From Methylobacterium sp. W2 (GTDB lineage: Bacteria; Pseudomonadota; Alphaproteobacteria; Rhizobiales; Beijerinckiaceae): DNA of 64,000 bases. A model generated the notes under the pieces. That model searched no databases. It was given only the letters and a program-made list of their open reading frames with translations, and was not told the DNA's origin. The DNA is taken from assembly GCF_020662345.1 (NCBI RefSeq), contig NZ_VMOA01000017.1, forward strand, positions 43,766 to 107,765, given 5' to 3'. Every line of letters starts with the position of its first letter. Positions within the stretch are counted from its first letter, which is position 1. Shown here piece by piece: positions 17,868 through 26,816 of the stretch. A program made the position numbers and the translations under genes.

Positions 17868-18380
17868 ATGGCGAAGATCAACAAAGTTCTGGTCGGCGAG
17901 GCTCTCGTCGGCGATGGCAACGAGGTCGCCCACATCGATCTCATCATCGGACCGCGCGGTTCGCCGGCCGAGACGGCTTTCTGCAACGGCCTCGTGAACA
18001 ACAAGCACGGCTTCACCAGCCTGCTCGCGGTCATCGCGCCGAACCTGCCCTGCAAGCCGAACACCCTGATGTTCAATAAGGTCACCATCAACGACGCCCG
18101 TCAGGCCGTCCAGATGTTCGGCCCCGCCCAGTACGGCGTTGCCAAGGCCGTGCAGGACGCCGTTGCCGAAGGCATCATCCCCGCTGACGAAGCCGACGAC
18201 CTGTTCATCCTGGTCGGCGTGTTCATCCACTGGGAAGCGGCCGACGACGCCAAGATCCAGAAGTACAACTACGACGCCGTGAAGCTGTCGATCCAGCGCG
18301 CCGTCAAGGGCGAGCCCACCGCCGCTCAGGCCACCGAGCAGCGCAACTCCGCTTCGCACCCCTTCGCGTCGAACGCTTAG
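17868..18380 (+). CDS. fae: Formaldehyde-activating enzyme
   Basis: The 170-residue product is Fae, which condenses formaldehyde with H4MPT to methylene-H4MPT and is the entry to the pathway. It begins [28 protein letters not shown] (conserved His22), then [47 protein letters not shown] and [17 protein letters not shown]. The length is standard and codon use is strongly biased, as in abundant proteins. A ribosome site (GGGAGAA) precedes ATG 17868. The 268-bp leader contains a possible promoter (TTGTTC 17712, 17-bp spacer, TAGGGT 17735; weak evidence), so fae may be transcribed separately as well as by read-through. It ends at a strong terminator. Confidence 0.97.
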   Translation: MAKINKVLVGEALVGDGNEVAHIDLIIGPRGSPAETAFCNGLVNNKHGFTSLLAVIAPNLPCKPNTLMFNKVTINDARQAVQMFGPAQYGVAKAVQDAVAEGIIPADEADDLFILVGVFIHWEAADDAKIQKYNYDAVKLSIQRAVKGEPTAAQATEQRNSASHPFASNA

Positions 18381-18473
18381 ATCGGGGACAGTCCTGGGCA
18401 GAGCGCGCCTCCGCCCGCACCGCGGGGCCTGCTCCAGCGACTGGCTTCCATCTTCCTCGGACGATGAAACATG

Positions 18474-18506
18474 AAACGAGGCGGCTCCGGCCGCCTCGTT
18501 TTTTTG
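18474..18506 (+). terminator. Intrinsic terminator after fae
   Basis: A perfect 12-bp stem AAACGAGGCGGC (18474-18485) and GCCGCCTCGTTT (18490-18501) with loop TCCG is followed by a T-run to 18506. This is the clearest intrinsic terminator in the window and separates fae from the convergent HisA-like gene. Confidence 0.9.
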
Positions 18507-18519
18507 TGTCTCCGGCCCG

Positions 18520-19203
18520 CTACGTCCGTAAGGTCCCGTCGTGGATCGCGGACGCCACCAAAGCGCCCGTGACGCCGATCCGCTCCAGGGCGGCGACATC
18601 CGCCGGTCCGCGCACCCCACCCGCCGCGTAGAGCCGCGTCGCGGGGCTGATCTCTCGGATCTCGGACAGGCGGTCGAGGTCCGGCCCGGTCCCGGCACCG
18701 ACCCGGCTCAGGGTCATCACGATGACCTCGGAGGGCCAGTGCGCCGGCTCGTCATGGAGTTCCGCCGGTCCCATCCGCTCCGCGCCCCGGCTGTCGAGGG
18801 AGAAGACCGCGCGGTCTCCCAACGCCCGCACCAGGGCGGCATCGTGCTGGCTCTCGCTGCCGATCACCGGGCGGCCCAAACCCTCCGCCAGGAATGCATC
18901 GACGCCGGGGCCGCCCGAGAATCCCGCATCGACCCAGAGCTGGACGCCCGGACAGGCGCGAGCGACCTGCGTGAGACTGCCGAGATCGGGGGGCCTGCCG
19001 TCGATGATCGCATCGAGATCGGCGACATAGAGGATGCGCGCCGCGATCGCGGCCACGAGCCCCTGCGCAACGTCCCCGGGCGACGATCCCTTTGCCAAGG
19101 GCGTCACGATCGGGGCATAGGAGGCGCGATCCCCGGCCCTCGCCCGCACCACCTCTCCGTGGCGCAGGTCGATCACCGGAACGATCCGAAACCCGTCCTT
19201 CAT
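18520..19203 (-). CDS. HisA/HisF-like TIM-barrel protein of the H4MPT cluster
   Basis: The 227-residue product resembles HisA: FRIVPVIDLRHGEVVRA at the N-terminus, ILYVADLDAIIDG near 60, LWVDAGFSGGPGVDAFL, VIGSESQHDAA, EVIVMTLSRVGAGTGPDLDRL and RLYAAGGVRGPADVAAL. A related HisA/HisF-like family is found in methanogens and in bacteria with the H4MPT pathway, apart from histidine synthesis. Other his genes are absent here, so a C1-cofactor role is more likely than histidine synthesis. The ATG at 19203 lies only 27 bp from the divergent COG1548-type start. The exact reaction is unknown. Confidence 0.78.
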   Translation of the reverse strand: MKDGFRIVPVIDLRHGEVVRARAGDRASYAPIVTPLAKGSSPGDVAQGLVAAIAARILYVADLDAIIDGRPPDLGSLTQVARACPGVQLWVDAGFSGGPGVDAFLAEGLGRPVIGSESQHDAALVRALGDRAVFSLDSRGAERMGPAELHDEPAHWPSEVIVMTLSRVGAGTGPDLDRLSEIREISPATRLYAAGGVRGPADVAALERIGVTGALVASAIHDGTLRT

Positions 19204-19230
19204 CCCGTTCCTCCCTGTACGGATCTGCCC

Positions 19231-20292
19231 GTGACGCCTGCCGCATCCACGCACAACCCGGTGATCGGCTGGGATCTCGGGGGGGTCCATGTCAAGGCGG
19301 CCCTGGTTCGCGGCGACCGTGTCGAGGCGGTGGTGCAGGCGCCCTGCCGCCTCTGGCGCGGCCTGCCTGCCCTCGACGAGACGTTTTCGCAGCTGCCCGA
19401 CTGGGCGCGCGGAGAGGCCGACCACGTCGTCACGATGACCGGTGAACTCACTGACTGCTTCTCGGACCGCACCGACGGCGTAGCGCAGCTCTCCGCCTGG
19501 GCAAGCGCGAATCTTGCCGGTTCAGTCAGAATCTATGGCGGCCGGGCCGGGCTTCTCTCACCCGGCGAGGCGACGGGCGCCGCCCTCGACGTGGCCTCGG
19601 CCAACTGGCACGCCACGGCGGCCCTGGTCGGCCGCCACGCGGCGAACGCGCTCCTCGTGGATATCGGCTCCACCACCGCCGACCTGATCCCCATCGTGGA
19701 CGGCCGCCCCGCCGCCACCGGCTACAGCGATGCCGAGCGCCTGGAGACGGGCGAACTGGTCTATTCCGGCGTGGTGCGCACGCCCGTCCTCGCCTTCACC
19801 GCATCGGCACCGTTCAAGGGCCGGCGCACCGGCCTGATGGCCGAGACCTTCGCCACCACGGCCGACGTCTACCGTCTCACCGGCGACCTGCCCGAGGGGG
19901 CCGACCAACAGCACAGCGCCGACATGAAGGGCAAATCGATCCCCGAGACCGAGATCCGCCTCGCCCGGATGATCGGCCGCGACCATGCGGAGGGAACTTC
20001 GGCCGATTGGCGCGCCCTCGCGGCGCATTTCGCCGAGTGCCAGTTGCGGCCCCTCCACGACGCGGCGGCGATCCTGCTCTCGCGCCCCGACCTCGCGGCC
20101 GATGCGCCCCTCGTCGTCTGCGGGGCAGGGCGGTTCCTGGCCGAGCGGCTGGCCCGGCGCCTGGGGCGTTCGGCGGTGGCGCTCACCGACCTCATCGCGC
20201 CCTCGCTCGCGGAGGAAGGCGCCGATTGGGCCTCCACCTGCGGCCCGGCGGTGGCCGTGGCCCTTCTGGCCGCCGATCCGACCCTGTCTTGA
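19231..20292 (+). CDS. H4MPT-linked C1 transfer pathway protein (COG1548 / MfnF-like)
   Basis: The 353-residue product has an ASKHA-like ATPase fold: VIGWDLGGVHVKAALVRG near residues 11-28, NALLVDIGSTTADLIPIVDG near 140, GELVYSGVVRTPVLAF near 170 and LVVCGAGRFLAERLARRL near 295. It matches the COG1548 family found beside C1 genes; an archaeal homologue, MfnF, couples the furan moiety to tyramine in methanofuran synthesis. A similar step in methylofuran synthesis is therefore inferred. No ATG fits; GTG 19231 was chosen, with GTG 19261 as an alternative. A separate 66-residue gene follows 20 bp downstream. Confidence 0.8.
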   Translation: MTPAASTHNPVIGWDLGGVHVKAALVRGDRVEAVVQAPCRLWRGLPALDETFSQLPDWARGEADHVVTMTGELTDCFSDRTDGVAQLSAWASANLAGSVRIYGGRAGLLSPGEATGAALDVASANWHATAALVGRHAANALLVDIGSTTADLIPIVDGRPAATGYSDAERLETGELVYSGVVRTPVLAFTASAPFKGRRTGLMAETFATTADVYRLTGDLPEGADQQHSADMKGKSIPETEIRLARMIGRDHAEGTSADWRALAAHFAECQLRPLHDAAAILLSRPDLAADAPLVVCGAGRFLAERLARRLGRSAVALTDLIAPSLAEEGADWASTCGPAVAVALLAADPTLS

Positions 20293-20312
20293 ACCTCGAA
20301 CGGGAGACCCGC

Positions 20313-20513
20313 ATGAGCGCCACGCACACACTCGCCCGCATCCTCGCCACGCGCTCCGGCGCGGGGATCGAACTGGCTCTCGCCACCGAGAGCGGCCAGA
20401 CCCTCAAGGTGCTGGCGAGCCAGGACCAGATCGACATGCTGGTGGACGAGTTGGAGGACATCCTCAATTCGCCGGTCGAGCCCGGCGACGACGAGCCGCC
20501 GGCAGCGGCGTGA
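20313..20513 (+). CDS. Small unknown protein in the H4MPT cluster
   Basis: The 66-residue product (MSATHTLARILATRSGAG...) has no family that I recognise. It has a predicted strand-like middle (GIELALATESGQTLKVLAS), a helix-like DQIDMLVDELEDILN segment and an acidic, Pro-rich tail. A good ribosome site (CGGGAG) precedes ATG 20313, and the gene lies 20 bp after the COG1548-type gene, so co-transcription is likely. Codon use matches its neighbours. It could be a small accessory or binding factor of cofactor assembly, but this rests on position only. Confidence 0.65.
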   Translation: MSATHTLARILATRSGAGIELALATESGQTLKVLASQDQIDMLVDELEDILNSPVEPGDDEPPAAA

Positions 20514-20526
20514 CGCGCCGCTCCCC

Positions 20527-21027
20527 TCAATACGCGTCGCGCGCCTCGCGCTCCTCGTCCCCCAGCAACCCCCGGATCTGATCGAGGCATCCCTGGAGGA
20601 TATAGGCGGCCGCCAGCATGTCGACGACCTCGCCGCGCTTGGCCCGCGAGGCGTCCGCCGCAATCAGGGCCCGCGTCACCGCCGCCGTGGATAGGCGCTC
20701 GTCGCAAAAGAGCACCGGCAGGTCGAGCAGGGGCTTCATGTTGCGCACGAAGGAGCGCGTGGCCTGGACACGCGGCCCTTCGCTGCCGTCCATGTTGAGA
20801 GGCAGGCCCATGACGAGGCCGCCGACCTGATGCGTCTCGCACAGGAGGCGCAGGCGCGCGACGTCGGGGGTGAACTTCACCCGGCGGATGGTCTCGAGGG
20901 GCGAGGCGATCTGCCGGCCCACATCCGACAGGGCGAGGCCGATCGTCTTGGTGCCGAGATCGATCCCGATGAGGCGCCGGCCGCTTGCGGACGCCGCGAC
21001 GAACGCCCGGACCTCATCTTCCGTCAC
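20527..21027 (-). CDS. ruvX: Putative pre-16S rRNA nuclease YqgF/RuvX
   Basis: The 166-residue product is a RNase H-fold protein of the YqgF/RuvX family, involved in maturation of the 16S rRNA 5' end and earlier proposed as a Holliday junction resolvase. It shows [18 protein letters not shown] (catalytic Asp near 22), [19 protein letters not shown] near 78-95, [17 protein letters not shown] near 110 and [17 protein letters not shown] near 138. The start is GTG 21027, which overlaps the stop of the upstream SMI1/KNR4-type gene as GTGA. It converges with the small unknown gene with a gap of 13 bp. Confidence 0.9.
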   Translation of the reverse strand: MTEDEVRAFVAASASGRRLIGIDLGTKTIGLALSDVGRQIASPLETIRRVKFTPDVARLRLLCETHQVGGLVMGLPLNMDGSEGPRVQATRSFVRNMKPLLDLPVLFCDERLSTAAVTRALIAADASRAKRGEVVDMLAAAYILQGCLDQIRGLLGDEEREARDAY

Positions 21028-21563
21028 GAGACCTGACCCAGGAAGCTGGAGGGCAGGGGCTCGGTGCCCATGCCGAGAATGCCGCGCACGGCGGGACCCT
21101 GAAGCCGGCGCAGGAGATCGGGGAGGTCGGCGCCCCCGAACCTCACCGATTCGAGATCGGCACCCATCACCCAGATCTCGTATTCCCGGCGCTCGGCCTC
21201 GTCCGTGCCGACGACCACGTCCCAGAACAGGAACTCGCCCGCCTCGGTCTCGCCGAAGAAACAGGCACGTTCGACCACGCTCGGATCGTCGCCCTCCACC
21301 TCGAAGCGATGCCCCTCCCGCGTCTCCAGCACCGAGGCGATGCTGTGCGCGATCAGTTCCGAACGGGTGACGAGGTCCGTGCTCTCGGTGGGGCTCGGGA
21401 CCGCGATGCGGAGGGAGCCGCAAGCGAGGCCGATTCCGCAGTCGAGGCAGAAGCCGCGGTAGCTCTCCGGCAGCGGGAACCCCAGCTCCGTCTCCGCGCG
21501 GTCGAGATCGGCCGGAACGGCCTTCGGCCCGGCGGTGAATTCGGCGAACACCGTCTGCCACAT
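21024..21563 (-). CDS. SMI1/KNR4-family-like protein
   Basis: The 179-residue product begins [45 protein letters not shown], the typical opening of the SMI1/KNR4 fold, in which an amphipathic helix precedes LP-x-SY-x-x-F. SMI1/KNR4 proteins include many immunity proteins against contact-dependent or polymorphic toxins, but no toxin gene lies beside this copy. It overlaps ruvX by GTGA, which suggests a housekeeping or passenger role. ATG 21563 was chosen over a TTG 15 bp upstream because a GGGGATAG stretch lies at a suitable distance. The true function is unknown. Confidence 0.7.
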   Translation of the reverse strand: MWQTVFAEFTAGPKAVPADLDRAETELGFPLPESYRGFCLDCGIGLACGSLRIAVPSPTESTDLVTRSELIAHSIASVLETREGHRFEVEGDDPSVVERACFFGETEAGEFLFWDVVVGTDEAERREYEIWVMGADLESVRFGGADLPDLLRRLQGPAVRGILGMGTEPLPSSFLGQVS

Positions 21564-21671
21564 GATGTCTATCCCCAACGCGCCCCGATCCTACGTCCGA
21601 AGGGGAATAGCCGCGCGGGGAGCGAATGCGCCATAAGCTCGTTAAGGATTTGCTAACGATACGGAGACTGC

Positions 21672-21902
21672 ATGAATCGGCTCGGCCGCCTTTCCCCGAT
21701 TTTCGGCGCGCTACGATCGGCCGGCAAAGACGGCCACGCCTGGAACGTCGACACCGCGCGCGAGATGCCGTTCCGGCACAAGCTCATGCTGGCTTTGGCG
21801 CTCGAGATCCTGGTCCTCGGTTTCCGGCAGTCGGAAACGCTCCGTCAGGATAAGGGGATCGTGGTCGAAGCCCCCTCTCATCCCGGCAACGCCATCGTCT
21901 GA
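21672..21902 (+). CDS. Small hypothetical protein
   Basis: A 76-residue frame ([21 protein letters not shown]...) follows a reasonable ribosome site (CGGAG, 21662-21666) and starts at ATG 21672. It has a basic N-terminus, a short hydrophobic stretch [16 protein letters not shown] near residues 36-51 and a polar C-terminus. I recognise no family. The hydrophobic piece could be a helix or a weak membrane segment. It lies alone between the SMI1-type gene and gatC. Support is the ribosome site and the frame only. Confidence 0.45.
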   Translation: MNRLGRLSPIFGALRSAGKDGHAWNVDTAREMPFRHKLMLALALEILVLGFRQSETLRQDKGIVVEAPSHPGNAIV

Positions 21903-22006
21903 GACGACGCTTCCGCCTGCCCCGGCGTTGCGGGGCCGCGAAGCCCGGTGCTATAGCCCGGCCTCTGACGCGCGTTCCGGCGCAGGTCCCGAGGTCCGAA
22001 GGCAGC

Positions 22007-22294
22007 ATGTCGGTCGACGCAACCACAGTGAGGCGCATCGCGCATCTGGCGCGTATCGCGGTGAGCGACGAGGAGGTCGCGCCGCTTCAGGGCGAGCTCA
22101 ACGCCATCCTCGCCTTCGTCGAGCAACTCTCCGAAGTCGATGTGGAGGGCGTGGAGCCGATGACCTCGGTCACGCCGATGGCGATGAAGAAGCGCACCGA
22201 CGTGGTGACCGACGGGGGACATGCCCGCGACATCGTCTTCAACGCCCCCGAGACCGAGGACCATTACTTCCTCGTCCCGAAAGTGGTCGAGTAG
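22007..22294 (+). CDS. gatC: Asp-tRNA(Asn)/Glu-tRNA(Gln) amidotransferase subunit C
   Basis: The 95-residue product is GatC, the small subunit that wraps around GatA and GatB in the transamidosome. It begins [24 protein letters not shown], then [28 protein letters not shown] and ends with [14 protein letters not shown], the conserved C-terminal motif. It precedes gatA by 92 bp. The GatCAB enzyme makes Gln-tRNA or Asn-tRNA from misacylated precursors. Confidence 0.95.
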   Translation: MSVDATTVRRIAHLARIAVSDEEVAPLQGELNAILAFVEQLSEVDVEGVEPMTSVTPMAMKKRTDVVTDGGHARDIVFNAPETEDHYFLVPKVVE

Positions 22295-22386
22295 CACCCT
22301 CGATTTCGTGATGCGTGCCCGGCTCGGACCGCGCGGCGCCTGAGAATGGCGACGGGGTCCGGCGGGCTTTGAGGACAGCAGGCGGC

Positions 22387-23868
22387 ATGACCCATCTCAA
22401 CGAACTCACCCTGGCCGAGGCCCGCGACGGGTTGAAGGCCAAGGACTTCTCGGCGACCGACCTCGCCAAGGCCCATCTCTCGGCGATCGAGGCGGCGCGC
22501 GGCCTCAATGCCTACCTGCTGGAGACGCCCGAGCGCGCCCTGCAGATGGCGGAGGTCTCCGACGCCAAGATCGCCTCCGGCGAGGCCCGCCCCCTCGAAG
22601 GCCTGCCGCTCGGCGTCAAGGATCTGTTCTGCACCCACGGTGTGATCACCACCGCCGGCTCGAAGATCCTCGAGGGCTTCCAGCCGCATTACGAATCGGC
22701 CGTGACCCACAATCTGTGGCGCGACGGCGCGGTGATGCTGGGCAAGCTCAACCTCGACGAGTTCGCCATGGGCTCTTCCAACGAGACCTCCGCCTATGGC
22801 GACGTGGTCTCGCCCTGGCGCCGTGCCGGCTCGGATACCAAGCTGGTGCCGGGCGGCTCCTCCGGCGGTTCGGCCGCTGCGGTGGCCGCGCATCTGTGTC
22901 TCGGCGCCACCGCCACCGATACCGGCGGCTCGATCCGCCAGCCCGCCGCCTTCACCGGCACGGTGGGCATCAAGCCGACCTACGGGCGCTGCTCGCGCTG
23001 GGGCACGGTGGCCTATGCCTCGTCCCTCGACCAGGCCGGCCCGATCGCCCGGACGGTGCGCGACTGCGCGATCCTGCTCGGCTCCATGTCCGGGGCGGAT
23101 GCCCGCGACACCACCTGTGCCGACTTGGCCGTGCCGGATTTCGAGGCGGCCGTGGCGCGGGGCGTGAAGGGCCTCACCATCGGCATCCCGAAGGAATACC
23201 GGGTCGAGGGCATGTCCGCCGAGATCCAGGCGCTCTGGGACAAGGGCGCGGCGATGCTGAAGGATGCCGGCGCCACGATCCGCGAGATCTCGCTGCCGCA
23301 TACGCGCTACGCGCTGCCGGCCTATTACATCGTCGCCCCGGCCGAGGCCTCCTCGAATCTCGCCCGCTACGACGGCGTGCGCTACGGCCTGCGCGTGCCC
23401 GGCAAGGACATCGCCGGGATGTACGAGAACACCCGCGCCGCCGGCTTCGGCCGCGAGGTAAAGCGCCGGATCATGATCGGCACCTACGTGCTCTCGGCCG
23501 GCTATTACGACGCCTATTACGTCCGGGCCCAGAAGATCCGTACCCTGATCAAGCGCGACTTCGAGGAGGCCTATGCCTCCGGCATCGACGCGATCCTCAC
23601 CCCCGCCACCCCGTCGGCGGCCTTCGGCATCGGCGAGAAGGGCTCGGGCGACCCTGTCGAGATGTACCTCCAGGACGTGTTCACCATCACGGTGAACATG
23701 GCGGGCCTGCCCGGCATCTCGGTGCCGGCCGGCCTCGACGCGCAGGGGCTGCCTCTGGGCCTCCAGCTCATCGGCCGTCCCTTCGACGAGGAGACGCTGT
23801 TCGCCGCCGCCCAGGTGATCGAGACGGCGGCCGGACGGACCAGGCTGCCCACCGCGTGGTGGGCATGA
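22387..23868 (+). CDS. gatA: Asp-tRNA(Asn)/Glu-tRNA(Gln) amidotransferase subunit A
   Basis: The 493-residue product is the amidase subunit of GatCAB, which releases ammonia from glutamine for transfer to tRNA-bound Glu or Asp. The catalytic triad is visible: Lys78 in LGVKDLF, Ser158 in [12 protein letters not shown] and Ser182 in [12 protein letters not shown], with the 24-residue spacing usual for the family. ATG 22387 was chosen because the frame upstream of it does not look like GatA. It is followed after 10 bp by a small membrane-protein gene, which separates it from gatB. Confidence 0.96.
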   Translation: MTHLNELTLAEARDGLKAKDFSATDLAKAHLSAIEAARGLNAYLLETPERALQMAEVSDAKIASGEARPLEGLPLGVKDLFCTHGVITTAGSKILEGFQPHYESAVTHNLWRDGAVMLGKLNLDEFAMGSSNETSAYGDVVSPWRRAGSDTKLVPGGSSGGSAAAVAAHLCLGATATDTGGSIRQPAAFTGTVGIKPTYGRCSRWGTVAYASSLDQAGPIARTVRDCAILLGSMSGADARDTTCADLAVPDFEAAVARGVKGLTIGIPKEYRVEGMSAEIQALWDKGAAMLKDAGATIREISLPHTRYALPAYYIVAPAEASSNLARYDGVRYGLRVPGKDIAGMYENTRAAGFGREVKRRIMIGTYVLSAGYYDAYYVRAQKIRTLIKRDFEEAYASGIDAILTPATPSAAFGIGEKGSGDPVEMYLQDVFTITVNMAGLPGISVPAGLDAQGLPLGLQLIGRPFDEETLFAAAQVIETAAGRTRLPTAWWA

Positions 23869-23878
23869 AAGCGCGGTC

Positions 23879-24178
23879 ATGACCGTTCCGGTCTATCCGT
23901 TCGACGTCTGGATCTGGGCCGCGTTCGATCCCGTCCTGATCGCCATCGCCCTGGTCATGGGCTGGAAGTCGGACCAGTTCGTGAAAGTCATCCTGGTCTC
24001 GCTGATGGCTTTCGCGATCTCGGTGCTGGTGTCCTGGGCCGTCACGGCCATCGGCATCCCCTGGCCGGCGCCGGTGAGCCACGACGGGCCGACCTTCTTC
24101 CCCATCCGCTGGATGGCGGGCTTCCTGTGGGGCACCCTCGGCTTCATGGCCCACCAGCTCTATCGCCTGCGCGCTTGA
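23879..24178 (+). CDS. Small three-helix membrane protein between gatA and gatB
   Basis: The 99-residue product has about three hydrophobic segments: VWIWAAFDPVLIAIALVMGW near 10-29, VKVILVSLMAFAISVLVSWAV near 35-55 and WMAGFLWGTLGFMAHQLY near 78-95. I recognise no family. It starts 10 bp after gatA and ends 68 bp before gatB, on the same strand, so it is probably in the same transcript. Its codon use is like that of its neighbours. Nothing suggests a role in the amidotransferase; it is probably a passenger gene of the inner membrane. Confidence 0.7.
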   Translation: MTVPVYPFDVWIWAAFDPVLIAIALVMGWKSDQFVKVILVSLMAFAISVLVSWAVTAIGIPWPAPVSHDGPTFFPIRWMAGFLWGTLGFMAHQLYRLRA

Positions 24179-24246
24179 CCGCGCCGGCCGGTCCTTCCAC
24201 CTTTCCGGTGCGCCTTCGCGCCGCGCAACACTGAATCCGGGCCATC

Positions 24247-25719
24247 ATGACCGCTGCCGTGAACCCCAAGAAACTCATCAAGGGCGGCCTGCACGACTGG
24301 GAGGTCGTGATCGGCATGGAGATCCATGCCCAGGTCACGAGCCGCTCGAAGCTGTTCTCCGGTGCCTCGACGGAATTCGGGGGCGAGCCCAACGACCACG
24401 TCTCCCTGGTGGACGCGGCGATGCCCGGCATGCTCCCCGTCATCAATGAGGAATGCGTGGCCCAGGCCGTCCGCACCGGCCTCGGGCTGAAGGCGCAGAT
24501 CAACCACCGCTCGGTGTTCGACCGGAAGAACTACTTCTACCCGGACCTGCCGCAGGGCTACCAGATCAGCCAGTTCAAGGACCCCATCGTCGGTGAGGGC
24601 GAGGTTCTGGTGGACCTGCCCGAGGGCGAAACCATCACGGTGGGCATCGAGCGCCTGCACCTGGAGCAGGATGCCGGCAAGTCCCTGCACGACCAGAACC
24701 CGACCCAGAGCTTCGTCGATCTCAACCGTTCGGGCGTCGCCCTGATGGAGATCGTCTCGCGCCCCGACCTGCGCTCGTCGGAGGAGGCGCGTGCCTATGT
24801 CACCAAGCTGCGGACCATCCTGCGCTATCTCGGCACCTGCGACGGCGACATGGAGAAGGGAAGCTTGCGCGCCGACGTCAACGTCTCGGTGAGGAAGCCC
24901 GGCGACCCGCTCGGCACCCGCTGCGAGATCAAGAACGTCAACTCGATCCGCTTCATCGGGCAGGCGATCGAGGTCGAGGCGCGGCGCCAGATCGCGATCA
25001 TCGAGGATGGCGGCACCATCTCCCAGGAGACCCGCCTGTTCGATCCGGGCAAGGGCGAGACCCGCTCCATGCGCTCGAAGGAAGAGGCGCACGATTACCG
25101 CTACTTCCCCGACCCGGACCTGCTGCCGCTGGAATTCGACCAGGCCTACGTCGATGCCCTGGCCGAAGGTCTGCCGGAACTGCCGGACGCCAAGAAGGCC
25201 CGCTTCATCGAATCCTACGGCCTCTCCCCCTACGATGCCGGCGTGCTCATCGCCGAGCGCGCCTCGGCCGATTATTTCGAGGCGGTGGCCAAGGGACGCG
25301 ACGGCAAGGCCGCGGCGAACTGGGTGATCAACGAGCTGTTCGGCCGCCTCAACAAGGAAGGCCACAGCATCGAGACGAGCCCGGTCTCCGCAGACCAGCT
25401 CGGCGCCATCGTCGATCTCATCGGTGAGGGCGTGATCTCGGGCAAGATCGCCAAGGACCTTTTCGAAGTTGTCTGGTCCGAGGGTGGCGACCCGCGCGAG
25501 ATCGTCGAATCGCGCGGCATGAAGCAGGTGACGGATACCGGCGCCATCGAGGCGGCGGTGGACGAGATCATCGCCAAGAACCCCGACAAGGTTCAGCAGG
25601 CCCGCGAGAAGCCGACCCTGCTCGGCTGGTTCGTCGGCCAGACCATGAAGGCCACCGGCGGCAAGGCCAACCCGGCGGCGGTCAACGCGCTGCTGAAGGC
25701 GAAGCTCGGGATCGAGTGA
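24247..25719 (+). CDS. gatB: Asp-tRNA(Asn)/Glu-tRNA(Gln) amidotransferase subunit B
   Basis: The 490-residue product is the kinase/amidotransferase subunit of GatCAB, which phosphorylates tRNA-bound Glu or Asp and adds ammonia. It shows [22 protein letters not shown] at the N-terminus, [25 protein letters not shown] near 90, [29 protein letters not shown] and the C-terminal tail domain ending [27 protein letters not shown], which contacts tRNA. It is full length. It is probably co-transcribed with gatC and gatA. Confidence 0.96.
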   Translation: MTAAVNPKKLIKGGLHDWEVVIGMEIHAQVTSRSKLFSGASTEFGGEPNDHVSLVDAAMPGMLPVINEECVAQAVRTGLGLKAQINHRSVFDRKNYFYPDLPQGYQISQFKDPIVGEGEVLVDLPEGETITVGIERLHLEQDAGKSLHDQNPTQSFVDLNRSGVALMEIVSRPDLRSSEEARAYVTKLRTILRYLGTCDGDMEKGSLRADVNVSVRKPGDPLGTRCEIKNVNSIRFIGQAIEVEARRQIAIIEDGGTISQETRLFDPGKGETRSMRSKEEAHDYRYFPDPDLLPLEFDQAYVDALAEGLPELPDAKKARFIESYGLSPYDAGVLIAERASADYFEAVAKGRDGKAAANWVINELFGRLNKEGHSIETSPVSADQLGAIVDLIGEGVISGKIAKDLFEVVWSEGGDPREIVESRGMKQVTDTGAIEAAVDEIIAKNPDKVQQAREKPTLLGWFVGQTMKATGGKANPAAVNALLKAKLGIE

Positions 25720-25913
25720 CCCGCGCCGCCCCGTCTCGGCATGCGCCGGTGGGCACAGGGGTGCTGAGCAACGAGATTTGGTTGGAGCATGAGTGGCCGG
25801 CCCCGTGATGTGCCCCGGGACCGGTGGCGGGGCGGGTGCCCGTCGGCCACATGTCTCCCACGTCGATTGGAGGCGTGTCGGTCAGGGGCGAGAACCGCAC
25901 AGGAGAATCCTGG

Positions 25914-26312
25914 ATGTCCCTCCGGCTCGATCACTCCTCCGTCGAGGAACTCAACCTGGCCCTGCGCCTGTATCGGCGCCTTCTCGTTCGCCTGCCCCTG
26001 ATCCTCATCTTGGGCTTTGCCGGGGTGATCGGCCTGTCCCGTCTGAGCACGGACCTGTCGCCGCCCTACGGCGTTTATCTCCTCGGGCAAGGCCTGGAGA
26101 CCTGGGGATTGCTCGGCCTCCTCGCCCTGCTCTTCGCGGAATTCTGGTGGGAGGGCCGCCAGATCGGCAAGGCCCTGAACCATCCGGCCCTGCTGGATGC
26201 ACCGATTGCGGGGCTGCTGGGCGGCCTCGGCGTGATCGGGGAGCGCGCCGCCGCGATCGGGATGGAGCCCGGATTCTTCCACGGCCCGCTGCGGCCGATC
26301 CGCCAGCGCTGA
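25914..26312 (+). CDS. Hypothetical membrane protein
   Basis: The 132-residue product has hydrophobic stretches near residues 27-43 (LPLILILGFAGVIGLS), 55-80 (YGVYLLGQGLETWGLLGLLALLFAEF) and a Gly-rich third one near 99-110. I recognise no family. An AGGAGA ribosome site lies just upstream of ATG 25914, which decides the start against a longer frame. It lies 194 bp after gatB and is followed by a decayed stretch. An inner-membrane location is inferred. Confidence 0.65.
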   Translation: MSLRLDHSSVEELNLALRLYRRLLVRLPLILILGFAGVIGLSRLSTDLSPPYGVYLLGQGLETWGLLGLLALLFAEFWWEGRQIGKALNHPALLDAPIAGLLGGLGVIGERAAAIGMEPGFFHGPLRPIRQR

Positions 26313-26365
26313 CAAGATCTCGGCGCTCGGCGCGCCAGTCTCTCGGGGGCGACTCAACTCCGCGG

Positions 26366-26516
26366 CTGATCGCGAGAGCATCCAACACTGCGATGATCCG
26401 GCGCTATGAAGCCGCTGGTTTCGTGCCGTACGGCACGGGAACTGCCCGTGCTCAAAGTCGACGATCAGTCTGATGCGAAACTCTTGATGGTCTTAAGCCT
26501 CAGCCACGTCAGGTGA
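26366..26516 (+). pseudogene. GNAT acetyltransferase remnant
   Basis: One frame reads NTAMIRRYEAAGFVPYGTGT, the typical C-terminal core of a GNAT acetyltransferase (N-x-A-x-x-x-YE-x-x-GF-x-x-YG). About 26448 the sense continues in a different frame as LKVDDQSDAKLLMVLSL, which is the usual end of such proteins, and stops at 26514. The N-terminal acetyl-CoA binding part is missing. I read this as a truncated, frameshifted copy. The flanking stretch 26517-26816 holds no gene that I can support. Confidence 0.6.
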
Positions 26517-26816
26517 GGATGATCGATCGGAGGCGGAAGCGGTCGAGTTGGGGCATTTTGCGCATTCGAAGTCGTGCCGCATCGGCCGCTTCTGCGCCCC
26601 GGAGACCGCTTCCGTCCCGTGATTCGCGTTTGTGCTGCTCAACGTCCGGGCCGAATTAGTCCCGGATGATCGTCGCAGCATCCTGCTGGGGTGGAGTCAT
26701 TCCCCTCTCCTGCCTCTAAGTTGGTCGCGATCGACAACCGATCTACGCCTCCTCGTTGCTTGAGCTGTGCTTTGCTCGAGAGCACATGATCAAGGTGCGG
26801 CTGGATCGTCCCGACG

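Noticed and set aside
18520..19203. True hisA of histidine synthesis
   Set aside because: No other his genes are near, and the neighbours are C1-cofactor genes; the HisA-like family tied to H4MPT is a better fit.
22264..23880. 538-codon open frame on the minus strand
   Set aside because: It is antisense to gatA, which has its full catalytic triad on the plus strand.
26493..26681. 62-residue frame on the minus strand
   Set aside because: It overlaps the GNAT remnant region, has no ribosome site and shows no family features.
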